64,000 nt of DNA from Dreissena polymorpha (taxonomy: Eukaryota > Mollusca > Bivalvia > Myida > Dreissenidae). The stretch spans positions 104,953,757 to 105,017,756 of the forward strand of contig NC_068359.1 in the NCBI RefSeq assembly GCF_020536995.1, read 5' to 3'. Under the pieces are notes generated by a model that saw nothing but the letters and a program-made list of their open reading frames with translations, ran no database searches and was not told the origin of the DNA. The position numbers and the translations under genes are program-made. Shown piece after piece: positions 11,040 to 23,000 of the stretch; the first letter of the stretch is position 1; every line of letters begins with the position of its first letter.

Positions 11040-11700
11040 AGTTCACAAGAGGGCCAAATGCCCAAAGTCTCTCACCTGAGATCCTAAGGAACTGAACTGT
11101 TTTGATCAGCTTTTGTGATATTTCATGGATAATTTAAAAATTTGACAAAAGAATTATGAGAACAAATAACCTGAGCAAGTTTCATTATGATCGGGTAAAA
11201 ATAGTGGAATCTAGTAGATTGTTTACAAGTTCTCTATGTGAATTGACCCCAAGACCAAGTTCTTTAATGTAAATGACACACTTTTGAACATTACATGAAG
11301 TAAAAGCCCTTTCCCTGGGCGCTTAAAGTACAGCGAAAGCTGTTTGAGACAAGAAGATTTAAAAGGTTATCCTGATACAAATCATGTTAAACTGATGTGC
11401 CCTGTGGCAAAACACATACTGACCCTAGTGGTATAATTTGATCTAACTTTGTAGAACACCACAAAACTATGTTATATACCAAATATTTAAGCTTTCGTTC
11501 AAATGGTTTCAGAGGAGAAAATGCTTGTTTAATTTTTATTCATTTTTTTTTTAAACCTACTTTTGGCCCCATGACCAAATTAATCAACAGACTTAGACAA
11601 TTAGTACAATTTTTATAGAAACCACCCATGCTTGTCAGATTTTGTCAAATTCTTCCAAGCGGTTCAGGAGAAAATGACAAACACACACATGCACTATGTA
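11040..11700. repeat. Old dispersed repeat, gagggccaaatgcccaaag family
   Basis: It starts like the repeat at 13895 (aagagggcc-aaatgcccaaag, ctcacctgag) and includes gcaagtttcattatgatcgg and ttggccccatgacc. It is decayed and has no coding sequence. It lies between the Harbinger element and UBE4B exon 4. Confidence 0.55.
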
Positions 11701-11879
11701 CAACTGACATCACGGTATCCAAATAGCTGACCATCAGTATGTTGCATTCAATTTAGCTCAAACTTTGATTGCAAATCCTTTATATTTTGACTAAAAATTA
11801 AGAGACAAATTGTAATCTAAGTAGATTTAGTCCACAAAAACTGTTTAAGCATGCGCATTGTCTACAAAGGAGTGCGTAC

Positions 11880-11967
11880 CCTTCTCCTTTTCACTTCATG
11901 CCTGCCCTCCAGCTCATCCACCTCCATGGTCTCTATGCCAGAATCAACATCCATCTGAGACTGGAAA
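11880..11967 (-). CDS. UBE4B: UBE4B coding exon 4
   Basis: The minus-strand exon encodes FQSQMDVDSGIETMEVDE then LEGRHEVKRRR, an almost direct match to vertebrate UBE4B SQVDVDSGIENMEVDE. This acidic stretch follows the Ser-rich N-terminal region. Two acceptors lie 7 nt apart: TTTTGTAG|T (start 11967) and TTTCCAG|T (start 11960). Only the first keeps frame with exon 3, which ends in phase 2; AA plus T gives Asn. The donor is AGAAGG|GTACGC at 11880/11879 and the exon ends in phase 0, matching exon 5. Identity is very likely; the acceptor choice is inferred from phase. Confidence 0.92.
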
Positions 11968-13692
11968 CTACAAAATATCAGTGTACATATACCCAGGGTA
12001 CTTTTACAAGATATTCATTGAACACAGTGGTTTGCACACTAGCTTCAAGCAGCTTTGATTCAAATTATGTTGCAACAAGTACCCAGTTACTTAATTTGGT
12101 AAGAGTACTGAGATGAACTCTGGGTCCTAACACAAGGTTGCATTTAGGTACTTATGGACTTCAAATGCACACACATTATATTTATGTTACCATTCATCTG
12201 ATGCATATTGAGTACATGTTAACCAAGTATACATCCAAAATGAGGTCAAGTGACATTGGTGTGTTGAGAGTGTTCAAAGACATCACTTATTCAAGTATCA
12301 CAGATTGGTAAGAAACATTATTGATGTTAGACAAAACACATCATTTTGTTTAACTGAGACTATCAATGTATGCAATAGTCTAAGTGCAGAAATAGGTAAA
12401 TGTCAAGGTCAAAATAAGGTCAGGTGATGTGGATGTGTTGATAGCATTCAAAGATATCATCCATTTAAGTATCAAAGCTTAATTATTGGTGTTATACAAA
12501 GAATGTCATTTTTGTTTAATCGGGTTAACGCCAAGGCTCGTGCTTTTTGATTTCTAAGCCTTGCATGATAAACCTGATCTATAAACAACACTAACTAATT
12601 ATTCTCTATTATATTATGACCATGTTTCATTAAAATTGAGCGATAAATGTGGCCTCTGGAGTGGTTACAAGGTTTTCCTAAGATAAGACCTGGTGACTGA
12701 GTTTTAGGACAAGCATGACCCAGCTTAAAACTATGTTCAGACATTGTCATGAAAAACAGTCTGACCAAATTTCACCCAGATTGAGTCATAAATGAGGGCT
12801 AAAGAGTGGTTCCAAGATTTTACCTGGTATTTTTTAGGAAAGCATCGGCGGCATGTGACCCAGATTCAAACTCTGCCAAGATTTGGTCAAGATTAACATT
12901 TCACCAAGTTTAATCAAGATTGAGTCATTAATCTGGCGTTAGAAGTCATTGATCTGTCGTTAGAGTGGTAACAATGTTTTCAAGGATTTTATCTTCTGTA
13001 CCAGCTTTTGGATAATGGTGACCCATATTCATAATGGTCAAATAATTGTCAAAATAATTATAATAACCAAGTGTCACTAACATGATATAAAAGATGTGGC
13101 CTCCAGAGTGATACAGAGCAAATAATTGATAACAAACAACCCATGACATAGGACATGACCGACCACAATAGCTAACAATCAGCACTTTGTCCTCAAGGGA
13201 GCAAACAATAGACTTGAGCAAGTTATAGCCCACTTAATTTGTTCTATGTCAAGGTCAAATTGTTGTTTTATAATACTGACAATAGAGAATGGTCAGAAAA
13301 AACGCTCTTTACCAACCTTCATTCATATGTGTCAACATCTCAATATATTCAATAATCAACCAAACAGCAAACACATGGTGGAGTTATGACACTTAAATTA
13401 TCTAAAATGGAAATTTTCAACAGTATTTTATAAATCCCCAAACATGTAGCTGGAGGGTGGTATATACAGCCTCTTTGTCTGCCTGTCTACCCCAAACAAT
13501 GATTTACATCAAATGTAATTGCTCAAACATGTCATAATATAATTTAATTAAACAAAGATCACATAGACATTATTGCACAATCAAAATCACAAAGTGTTCA
13601 TACAATTATGTTTGCATACCTCTCCCTAATCAAAATGATAATGCAACATACGTATGTCAAAACATGCTGCAATATTGGAAGGAGTGACTTAC
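11968..13692. repeat. UBE4B intron 3 with decayed tandem repeats
   Basis: Two units about 172 bp apart (near 12240-12360 and 12411-12520) share aaggtcaaaataaggtcagg-like, tgttgatag-attcaaagat-atca and tttaagtatca blocks. From about 12640 to 13230 the sequence resembles the fragment family at 13895-15900 (atgtggcctctggagtggtt, acaaggttttcc). No exon was found, and none is needed because exons 3 and 4 join in phase. Confidence 0.6.
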
Positions 13693-13762
13693 TTTTTTTC
13701 AGAGCTATCCCATTCAGAAGAGGGAGTCTGGATCTGAGGATTGGTGTCCACTGGCAATGAGT
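13693..13762 (-). CDS. UBE4B: UBE4B coding exon 3
   Basis: The minus-strand exon lies between acceptor TGTTTACAG (13770-13763) and donor A|GTAAGT (13693/13692). Its 70 nt read DSLPVDTNPQIQTPSSEWDS then SEK, Ser/Pro/Thr-rich and low complexity like the corresponding N-terminal region of vertebrate UBE4B, which is poorly conserved. It starts in phase 1, completing GAC with exon 2, and ends in phase 2 within an A7 run. The support is splice signals, open frame and phase agreement on both sides; sequence homology alone would not identify it. Confidence 0.75.
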
Positions 13763-13889
13763 CTGTAAACATGGGAGATAATCCATGATGGCTTTAGATT
13801 CTCTTACATGTTATTAACTACAGAATGTTTTAACATGTTCAGTGTCTATTATAGAAACCTTAAGTAGAGAGGACAATATCCCCTCACTT

Positions 13890-15905
13890 TTGAAAAACAA
13901 GAGGGCCTGAAATGCCCAAAGACACTCACCTGAAATTTAAGGGAACTGACCTGTTATTTGCAGCCAAATATGTCAACTTTCATGAAGAGTGAAGAATAAA
14001 TAACTTTAGGAGTTCTAACAAGGTTTTACTATAGACATATAAGGTTATATTCCCCGCTCCCTGGTGGCGACATTTTGCAACAGACCGGAACCATTTTCAA
14101 ACACATCCAAGATATCATTAGAACAAATGTTCTAACCAAGTTTCATGAAGATTGGACTATAAATGTGACTTTTACAGTGTCAAAATTTTTATACCAAAGC
14201 CATATAAGGAAAAATTCCCCGCCCCTGGTGGCCATGTTTTTCAACCAACCAATCATGGAATCGTTTTTGAACTCATCCAAGATATCATTGGGACAAATCT
14301 TCTTACCAAGTTTCATGAAGATCGGACAATAAATGTGGTCTCTAGAGTGTTAACAAGGTTTTACTAAAGCCTAAAGACTATAAATATGACTTTTAAAGTG
14401 TCAAAATTTTTATACCAAAGCCATATAAGGAAAAATTCCCTGCCCCTGGTGGCCATGTTTTTCAACCAACCAATCATGGAATCATTTTTAACTTGTCCAA
14501 GATATCATTGGGACAAATCTTCTGACCAAGTTTCATGAAGATCGGACAATAGATGTGGTCTCTAGAGTGTTAACAAGGTTTAACTAAAGCCATAATTACA
14601 TAGCCATATAAGGAAAAATGCCCTGACCCCTGGCAGCCATGTTTTTCAACCAACTGGAATCATTTTCGAACTCGTCCAAGATATTATTTGGATGAATCTT
14701 CTGACCATATTTCATGAAGATTGGACAATAAATGTGGCTTCTAGAGTGTTAACAAGGCAAATATTGATGCAGCACGACACACAACGGACAAAAGGCGTTC
14801 ACAAAAGCTCACCATGAGCACATTGTGCTCAGGTGAGCTAAAAATAAAAATAGTGAGCTAAAAATAAAAATAATAAAATTTAAAGAAAGAAAAGAAAGTA
14901 ACCCTCAACTGGGCTCAAACCACTGACTAACATTTAGATCACTCGACCATCCGTGTTCATACAGTTAATGATGTATTTTATACTTAATTAATATAAGCAA
15001 TCTTCTAAGTGTCACAAAATATAACAAACAACAGAACTCTCCAAATTATTCAATTGTTTCGCTTTGCAACGCTTTATAATTTTCAGGTTTTTAAATCATC
15101 AAAAGATGCATATAATGGATATTTTAGAGCATGGTAAATGTTCGGTATTACTGTTTACTCACAAATAACATAACTACAATCAAAATATGCGAATCTGAAA
15201 CATTTTATTCAATTTTGTCAATTTACCTCAGCGTGAAAAGGTCCTTTAAAATCTGACAATAAACTTGGCCTATAGAGTGTTAACAAGGTTTTAATATAGC
15301 CATTTAAAGCCATATAAGAAAAAATGCCCCGCCCCCTGGTGGCCATGTTTTCAACCAACCAAAAATCATTTTCAAACATATCCAAGATATCATTGGGACA
15401 AATCTTCTGACCTAGTTTCATAGTTTCATGAAGATCGGACAATAAATTTGGCCTCTAGAGTGTTAACAAGGTTTTACTATAGCTAAATGCCAAATTCCCC
15501 GCCTCCTGTCAGCCATGTTTTTCAACCAACCAAAATCATTTTTAAACTCGTCAAAGATATCATTGGGACGAATCTTCTTACCAAGTTTCATGAAGATCAG
15601 ACAATAAATGTGGCCTCTAGAGTGTTAACAAGGTTTTACTATAGCCATATATAGCCATATTAGGAAAAATGCCTCACCCCCTGGTGGCTATGTTTTTCAA
15701 GCAACCATAACCACTTACGAACCCATCCAAGATATCATGGAGACGAATCATCTGACCAAATTTCATGAAAATCGGACAATAAATGTAGCCTCTAGAGGGT
15801 TAACAAGGCAAATATTGACTCTGCACGACCAACAACGCAAGACAGACAAAAGGCGATCACAAAAGCTCACCATGAACACATTGTGCTCAGGTGAGCTATA
15901 AAGGG
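13890..15905. repeat. Large dispersed repeat with about 170-bp monomers, interrupted
   Basis: It opens with caagagggcctgaaatgccc and closes twice with gctcaccatgag/aacacattgtgctcaggtgagct (near 14840 and 15895). Monomers carry gccatataaggaaaaatgcc, ccctggtggccatgttttt, tcaaccaacc, a ccaagatatcattggga block, gtttcatgaagatcggacaa and ctctagagtgttaacaagg. It is split at about 14850-15245 by a copy of the tRNA-Leu-like TTAA-flanked element. Decayed relatives lie near 11040, 12640 and 54550-56060. Non-coding. Confidence 0.8.
14860..15245 (-). mobile_element. Truncated copy of the tRNA-Leu-like TIR element
   Basis: This matches the right part of the element at 26261-26750: a Leu-type tRNA-like segment (minus strand, tggttTgagcccagttgagg as B-box region), then cgctttgcaacgctttataa, gatattttagagcatg and the terminal gtgaaaaggtcc followed by tttaa. 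The left terminus is missing or replaced by an a-rich tract. It is inserted in the 170-bp monomer repeat. Confidence 0.75.
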
Positions 15906-15921
15906 AGATTTTTCATAAACA

Positions 15922-15936
15922 GGGGGGGGGGGGGGG
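15922..15936. repeat. G15 homopolymer
   Basis: An uninterrupted run of 15 G on the plus strand. Similar long runs occur at 27278-27292 (C15), 42705-42724 (G20) and 51105-51124 (G20). Confidence 0.9.
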
Positions 15937-16729
15937 ATAATCAAATACAATTTTGATGCATTTTAGTTTTAATGTTAAATTGTTTTACCTCAGGTCAGGT
16001 CAGTGAAATACTATGTTAACTCCTGTTAAATATACCAACACTTTCCACAGTATTGCACTGACTTTATTAAAACAAAGGAACATGTATGTGTTTTCACCTT
16101 ATATTTTTGAATCACTTAGAATTTAAAAAGACAAAATACTGATAAGTTATCCTCTTCTTTGATATTGCATGTGAAATCGTCTGCTATTTTTTATGTAAAC
16201 ATCCACAAGTTGCATCCCCTGATTTTCTAAATTAATTTCTTATTTTTTATTATCCACATGTCCCACAAAGTATAACAAATTAAAAATGGCTGTCAGTTGG
16301 TTGAAAAACACCACCTTGTGACTTATGCTCAAGTTTCATAGAAATTGGCTGCATAAAAAAACACAATAAAATATTTCATATTTTTGGGAAACATAAATCT
16401 GTGGCCCGCAGTTAACATAGCTCACCATTTTTTTTATTTAACCAGAATTAAAGGACACTTCTGGGCACTTGTAAAAACACTCAACTGATTACTTTTGTCC
16501 ACTTTCCAATTTTATGATAAAGGAAGCAAACCTACACACTATTCCTTTGTTGGCAATATGTACTTTCCACCAATTTCGTCATTTTTATCCATAGCATTAG
16601 CAAAAGGCAAAGGGAGAATTGTCCATGTCCGTACAACCGTTATTCTGTTTTTTATTTTGCCTTGTTATTTTTTAAAGTGTTGTTCACCAGTAACTGTATT
16701 ATTGCAAAACTTAAAGGGGCATAATTTTT
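15937..16729. other. UBE4B intron 2 stretch, no gene seen
   Basis: AT-rich. A decayed fragment around 16260-16440 contains ggctgtcagttggttgaaaa and agtttcatagaaattggc, related to the 170-bp monomer family. Nothing coding is recognised. Confidence 0.5.
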
Positions 16730-16990
16730 AGCTCGGCTGTTTTCGGAGAAAACCGGAGGTATAGTCATAGCCAGCTCGTTGTGTCGTTCGCCTTCCGCCG
16801 GCATCGTGCTTAAACTTTGACATTTGCTCTAAAATCAAAGTGCTTCCACCTACAACTTTGAAACTTCATATGCAGATGCACTTTGATGAGTTCTACACGC
16901 CACACCCATTTTTGGGTCACTAGATCAAAGGTCAAGGTCACTGTGACCTCTAAAAAAAAATTAAAAAATTCAAGCTTTCATTTATTCAAA
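16730..16990 (-). repeat. Dispersed repeat (gggtgtggcatgtagaa family), inverted copy
   Basis: The plus strand starts agctcggctgttttcggaga and carries the inverted blocks aaaatcaaagtgcttccacc, gatgagttctacacgccaca and ggtcaaggtcactgtgacct. It is the reverse-orientation counterpart of 56435-56735 and a fuller copy of the fragment at 9410-9625. Confidence 0.8.
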
Positions 16991-17070
16991 AATGCAACCG
17001 CATAGGAGCGTTGGTACCCATTATGACGTGCTTTTGTTTAAATGTTTAACAGAGGAAGATAAAAGATTAC

Positions 17071-17287
17071 CTGGAAGAGATCTCAAAACCTTCTCAGACA
17101 TATTTGATGCGGCTGATTCCTGTAGGGTTTCTTGGGACTGCTGCTGCATGGGTTCAGATTCCTGTGTGTCTGCTGAAGACGCTGCAATGTTTCTAGGGGC
17201 AGATTCACTACTGCAGCCCACATCTGGTGGGGTCACAGAGGGGCCAACAGAGACACCCTGCAGTCTGGCAAGCCTGCGACGCCGTAT
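17071..17287 (-). CDS. UBE4B: UBE4B coding exon 2
   Basis: The 217-nt minus-strand exon begins IRRRRLARLQG, directly matching the vertebrate UBE4B N-terminus (M-EELSADE-IRRRRLARLAG). It continues with a Ser/Pro/Gln-rich disordered stretch (about residues 20-80) including EPMQQQSQETLQES. Acceptor is TTGATTGCAG|AT at 17288/17287 and donor CTTCCAG|GTAATC at 17071/17070. The exon starts in phase 0, as exon 1 requires, and ends in phase 1, as exon 3 requires. UBE4B acts in cytosol and nucleus as an E4/E3 enzyme with its U-box at the C-terminus, which lies outside this window. Confidence 0.95.
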
Positions 17288-17459
17288 CTGCAATCAAAAG
17301 CATTTAATACTTTCTAACAGACAATATGGGTATCTAGGTTACATTCGTCAAGAGATATTCTTTTATAGTTGCAACATTTTAAGAATGTCTACAGTAAGTT
17401 TGTAAAATGTAAACTTTGAGAAGCTGACATCCATTCTGAGCCCGCCTTTTCTGGGGGAA

Positions 17460-17660
17460 CCTTGGTTCAAGGAATTCAATAGATTTTAAAAACCAGGAGT
17501 CAATGACCCTTGGACTGAAATTTTGAAAAGTCAAATGCTGGGATACAAATTTGAAGCCCAAAAACAGGTATATCTGAATTGTGTTTTTTGTCTGTGTTAT
17601 TCTTTTTTTTTAAGATAAAAGTAGACTAAGAGTAACAAAATGTCTTTAAAATCCTATATC
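17460..17660. repeat. Fragment of the element at 20560-21502
   Basis: It shares attcaatagattttaaaaac, ccaggagtcaatgacc, tggactgaaattttga, ttgtctgt-ttatt and aagagtaacaaaatgtct with 20570-20735. Only the left part of that element is present here. Confidence 0.75.
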
Positions 17661-19989
17661 CTGTAATCTTACCTGGTTAGTCTCCTCATTTATCTGTGTG
17701 AATTATCTTTAACTTTGAATAAAGGCAAGTGTTTGTGGACTAGTTAAAATTTACATTCATGTGAGCTATTAGTTAAGTTATTTTTTCGTACAGACTCTGA
17801 ACTGCCTAGTTGGCAAGTGAATGTGGCATGTATGGCTAACAGTTTTGCTAAGCAAAATTTGTCTGGCAAAATCTCTGAAGAGATAATGCTTTAAACACAT
17901 GTAATGGCAGCTATTGTTGAAGGCCGAAAGCTTTTAAAATTAAGATTGTATAAAAGGCCAAATGCTCATTAAAAACAGAGCTATTTTATTTTTAACTTTT
18001 GGTGACCCTCACCCAAACAATGGTTCCCTCCTGTTTCGACGCACAGCGTAAGGGCAAATAATTTCCAATATTCAATTCAGTTGCCATTTAAAGTAGACCC
18101 ATTCATATCTTATAAGCCTTGTTTTGCAAACTTTGGATATCATGTCTTTCATCAACATCATCATCAACATTTTTTTCCCGCCATTTTGGACTGCCTGTTG
18201 CAAATCTAGAAGTAGAAAAGAGACCTATATTTGTTTGTATATGTTGCTGTATTAGAGCACTTGCCTTGGTATATGTACAATGTACCGCAACTTATGTCAT
18301 TGGTAAATTTAATTTAAAATTAATACTATTTCAAAAACTCAAGACAATATTAGTCTTTTCATTAATTTACTATGCCATTTTATTTTACGATTATGGCGAA
18401 ACATAGCCCCGCTGCACTTAAGATGCAAATTGTGGTTAATCAGTCAGGGGTGAATAACACCATGTTATTCATTGTTCACCAAATTCTTGGGTTTTGAGAT
18501 AGTTGGCTGGCTTCGTTATAGCCAACACACTAATTTGTTCCCACAATGTACTACTCCACGATAAAATCGTGACCAGATAACAAATGTTATCCACATGGAA
18601 ATTTTGCAATTAGATGAAGTATTACGTAAAGCATTTTAACAAATTATGACGGAATTAATTACAAACAAGTCAACTGTACATGTTTCAATGAATTCTTTAA
18701 TGAGTTTATAATTTGCTAACTGCTTTTACTCAAATTGTTTTAAATTGGAAGAAGTATTTAAACAGATTTTATTGTTTATTTAAGCCGAAAAGATGTACAG
18801 CTACACCTTTGTTTTGTTTTCACACCAGACACTTTCCTTCGTCTCGATTCCCAGTTCTGACGGGTATTGATGCAGACTGCGTTTCCAATTTTACAGTCAA
18901 TAACACCGTGATGTATTCTAGCAGAGTCTACGGGTTAAAGAGTTTACAATCTGGGATGGCACTTGATAGGAAAAAAAATGGGCATAGTAACTGGTCCAAG
19001 ATATTAATAATACACTACTTACCGTTTCGGAAGTTCTTCTTATAAACATGGCAAGAAAAAAACAATAATTACACGGATTCAAATGGTCAATCAATACGAA
19101 GTGGTTCTATAAATTAAGGATTCCCAAAGGAGCTCCCAGCTTAAAAGAACTGGTGACCCTTGCCAAAATCTGGTGTCCTCGGGTGCCCGGGACACTGTTA
19201 GTGCAGGGTTCGACACTAAGGCCAGACAGACATTGTCTAGTAAGATCAGTGGTCAGGCTAGTAAAACTGCGGGCTAGCTTGTCAGACTGGTTGTACATAA
19301 AAAATCTATACTGATTCATATAACTATAACTAATCTATACTGATTCATATAACTATAACTAACTGCTGTGAGTGCCTTTTTCCTAAATGTGTAAAATTAC
19401 TCTTGTATCCGTTATTTACATCAGAACAAAACTAGCGTATATAAATAAACGTGACGCATTCACATGATTCATTGCTATTTTTAGACGCGAAGGAGAGCTT
19501 CCCGCAGGAATTGTTTGTTTCCATTGATCAAGTTGTCATGAATATTAATGATTTTCTGCAGTGTAGTAAAACTTTACAGCATGACTTCAATTGAAAAATC
19601 GGTATTGTCAATGTAAACATTTTTGCGTAGCAGACAAGATAATGTAATTCAAAGAATGGCTTTGTTCAAGTTCAGATTTTCGTCCGACAAATCAGTTAAT
19701 AAAGAAGAATCCAGCGGTTAAACTGACAGGAAATGTAAATATGAAGAAAAACGAAAACGTTAAGTTTATGCAATAGAAAATCCAGTCAGTTCCGATGCAC
19801 GAATTTTACGAAGAAAAGCAAAAAAAAAAGTAGTTTTATTTTAGTGTTTTACTCTATGCATCAAAAAAATATTCTGTTGTTCACTGATTATTTACTGTTA
19901 AATCCTGAATTAACAGTTATATGACACAATTGTGTTTATTTGCTATGTCATTTATGGTCTAGCAGACATTACATTCGGGCTAGTACATT
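17661..19989. other. UBE4B intron 1 stretch without recognised gene
   Basis: AT-rich intronic DNA. A short tandem duplication at about 19299-19358 repeats ctatactgattcatataact. Near 19196 the sequence gcagggttcgacactaa resembles the end of a hAT-type element, but no matching right end was found. No coding sequence was recognised. Confidence 0.5.
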
Positions 19990-19993
19990 TTAA

Positions 19994-22542
19994 GGTTCAT
20001 GTTAAGTGCCAAAATGACCCCACCCCACATTGAAGAAATTTAAAAATATAAAAATGGTCAGTAATACCCAAAATAAATAAATGAAATATACATATGGTTT
20101 AAATAATTATATATTATTTCTACATATGTATACATTTTCAAGAAAAAAAATCACAAATCTTAGTAATAATGTCATTATTAGGAAAAATTATCCAATATAT
20201 GGCAAATTCTCAAATCCATTAAAAATAACACACATGAACCAAATAAAACCACCAACAGTATTGGCCAGTTATATTTAAGGTACTACTACCATTGAATTGC
20301 GTCAATAAAGCCCCACAACGACACTATGCGAATTTCAAAATGAACATGTTTATACCATGAGTTGCTATTTATAGATTTTGGAAAAAGTCTAAGTTTCCAA
20401 TTGCATAGCATGCAATCAAGAGGAGTTATGATGTTATGAAATATATTTCATGAAACTATATCATTTTCCTATTATCTCCATAACAATGACGCTAACATGA
20501 AATTCACTAATTCAATAGAATCTTGATACATTGAAGTCTTCTCCTGATTTAATTTCATCTAGGGATTTTAATAGATTTTAAAAAACCAGGAGTCAATGAC
20601 CCCTGGACTGAAATTTTGAGGAGTCAAATTGAAAAATGCTGGGGTCAATTTTGAAGCGCGTTAATTGTGTTTTTGTCTGTATTATTCAATTTTTTAGATA
20701 AAAATATGCTCTAAGAGTAACACAATATCTTAAAAAGTTATACTGCTTTATTAAATAACAATACCATGATACATAACACAACATATTTTAATGACCGTAT
20801 AACACATTTAAGTCTTTTAACACATTTAAGTAATTTAAGATATGCACCGATAGCACCTTTTCATCACAAGTGTATCGTCATTATATTATCATCATCCCTA
20901 TGATAGCTTTTCTAACAAAACACAATCTAAATGCATAGAACATCTAGTATATCTATTACTATTCATCCGAATACTATACATGTCCGAAATATGTACAATT
21001 TAGAATGCCTTACCTGTAGTAGTTTAACTTTAATAATCCAACTTTTTCTTGTTCAAATCTTATCAAATGTTTTTTAAATCAAGACCGATCAATTTTGTTT
21101 TTTCTTTAATTACTTTTGCCGACTTTTTTTAACCGTGCCGTCTGCAAAGTCTGCAAAACAAACCCTGCAATTATCGGATGGTCAATCAATTATCACGCAA
21201 TCACTGCTGCTAATTACCCAATTAGTGCGCACGCACTATTTAGACAGTGACATGTGTATTGGAAGAGATGAGATAAGATAAACAGCGCCCGGTGTATTCC
21301 CTCGATTATAGACCAAGTTTCAAATACTGAAACATTTATTTCAATTAGAAGCACAGCATGATTTATTACCATGGAACTCGAGAGACTGACGCACAGGTCA
21401 AATTTTCGATGCGTCAAAATGACGCACAGCAGAAAAAGGGTTGCGTCAAAAACAAGTCATTTTTAATTTGCTCGCGTCAAAATGTGTCTATTGAAATCCC
21501 TGTCATCTGTCGTCCATATTTGTCAGCAGTTTGTATTGATCTGCATTTACGAATTTATTAAATATTGCTTTCATATTATATTTATTTGATTAGATAACTT
21601 GAAAATACCTCATAAACAAATTATAAAAACTTAAGAACAAATGGATCTGTAATATTTTATAAATTGTCGAAAATGAAAAGAAATATTTTTCGAATATACT
21701 TCCGGCAAATAAAGGCTAGCTGAACAGGTAAACATGACAAGACAATAACAAATGCATTTTTTGATCGATGACAAGGTTTTTATAGAAAGGTAAATGTTCA
21801 CTTGGTTTAATATGTACGTGTGCCCAACATTTGTAGAATTCATTTTTCCAATCCCATAAATATTATGCCTAGATCGTTAATTAAAATATTGTTATGTAGA
21901 CTTCCTTTAAACCGGATGTTTTATGCCCCACATGTTTGACGAACAGTTATGGTGTTCGAGCAGGGACATAAACATGTTGTAATTTGTTTTAAGGTAGCAA
22001 ATTAGTCGTCTTTCCGAGTCTTATATATTTCAAATTAACAATACACTTTTATGCCTTTTGGTAATAAAAATATAGTTTATTTTTTGTATTTTGTCATTTC
22101 GTGACTATAATGAGTACTGTATTGCGAGTAAATAAGTTAATTTGACAATAAAGGTTCACTGGAAAGTCCACCATACTAAAAGTAGTTCCCAATTATTTTG
22201 TTAACTTTTGACATTCTTTGATGTTTTTCTTTTTGATATTTTAGGATTGTTGGTGTGTGTTATGTGGACTTTTCATTTGTAGTACCTAACATTAAGTGTA
22301 TACAATATTTTGACCAAAGGAATTTGTTTAATTTAACTCCGTTTGTTATTTTGATAATTTCATGCATGCGCTGTATATTTCTTCAAAAGCAACATTTTGC
22401 ATAATATTTTTTTTATTAACATTTACTGATCTGTTCTACTAGTATTTACAAGCCTATTGACATATAAATTGAATTATCTGCCATAATATTTATTGAACTA
22501 TTCCTATGTGAAAAATAAGCCTTTTTACACTTTACATGAACC
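19994..22542. mobile_element. 2.5 kb TTAA-flanked element (Kolobok- or piggyBac-like), non-autonomous
   Basis: The left terminus GGTTCATGTTAAGTG (19994-20008) is the reverse complement, with one mismatch, of the right terminus at 22528-22542. Both are flanked directly by TTAA (19990-19993 and 22543-22546). TTAA duplication is characteristic of piggyBac and Kolobok elements, and GG termini favour Kolobok. The interior is AT-rich with no transposase recognised, and it contains the nested element at 20560-21502. It lies in UBE4B intron 1. Confidence 0.65.
20560..21502. mobile_element. Nested 943-bp TIR element, hAT-like, 5-bp duplication
   Basis: The left end TAGGGATTTTAATAGA and the right end, read inward, CAGGGATTTCAATAGA match at 14 of 16. 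Flanking TCATC is repeated at 20555-20559 and 21503-21507. CAGGG termini with a 5-bp duplication also occur in the smaller element at 48290-48473. The right part has several gcgtcaaaa motifs. No transposase is seen. A left-end fragment recurs at 17460-17660. Confidence 0.65.
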
Positions 22543-22774
22543 TTAAGAGGAGCTGGTCCGTAGTGTCGAGGCTTGATTGATTGTAGGCTGGTCTTAATCT
22601 TAATCAATGTTAGTCTGTTAACAATAACATTAATATCATTTCTCCTATAAATATGAGGACGATATACATCGACGTAATCGGTAGATTACGTCTTGGACTA
22701 TAATATTATCTTACTGTCACTCAGTGTCAGTGTCAATTTGGTATTAAATAAACCATTTACAATTCACAGCTTAC

Positions 22775-22798
22775 CTCATCTGGGGTAAGTTCGCTCAT
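22775..22798 (-). CDS. UBE4B: UBE4B coding exon 1 (start codon)
   Basis: The minus strand reads ATG AGC GAA CTT ACC CCA GAT GAG then GTAAGC, giving MSELTPDE. Vertebrate UBE4B begins MEELSADE immediately before IRRRRLARL, so this short first exon joins exon 2 exactly, in phase 0. The donor DE|gtaagc is strong. The 5.5 kb intron to exon 2 holds the 2.5 kb TTAA-flanked element. The identification rests on the residue match and the exact exon 1-exon 2 boundary. Confidence 0.93.
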
Positions 22799-23000
22799 TT
22801 TGTCAGTTTTTACAATATTTTCTTCAAATTACTATCACTGAAAGTAGCAACAGCAATTCATTATTATTCTCGAAATGCGTTTCTGGACAAATCAGTAACA
22901 AACAATAAAGACATTGAACGTCTGTTTTACCCGGAAGAGACAATAAAGCGTTTCCCTACCTGACTGGTTGGGCTACATTCCACCACGAAATAAGTTATGA
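22799..23000 (-). promoter_or_regulatory. Likely UBE4B 5' UTR and core promoter region
   Basis: This is the sequence immediately upstream of the UBE4B start codon on the minus strand. No clear TATA box is seen and no start site can be fixed from sequence alone. The placement is inferred only from the position of exon 1. Confidence 0.4.

Noticed and set aside
16992-17405. 137-codon plus-strand frame
   Set aside because: It is the antisense of UBE4B exon 2 and its flanking intron; the minus strand has the homology and splice sites.
19196-19320. hAT element starting CAGGGTTCGACACTAA
   Set aside because: Only one end is recognisable. A weak counterpart near 22563 (tagtgtcgaggcttg) does not pair well, so no element is called.
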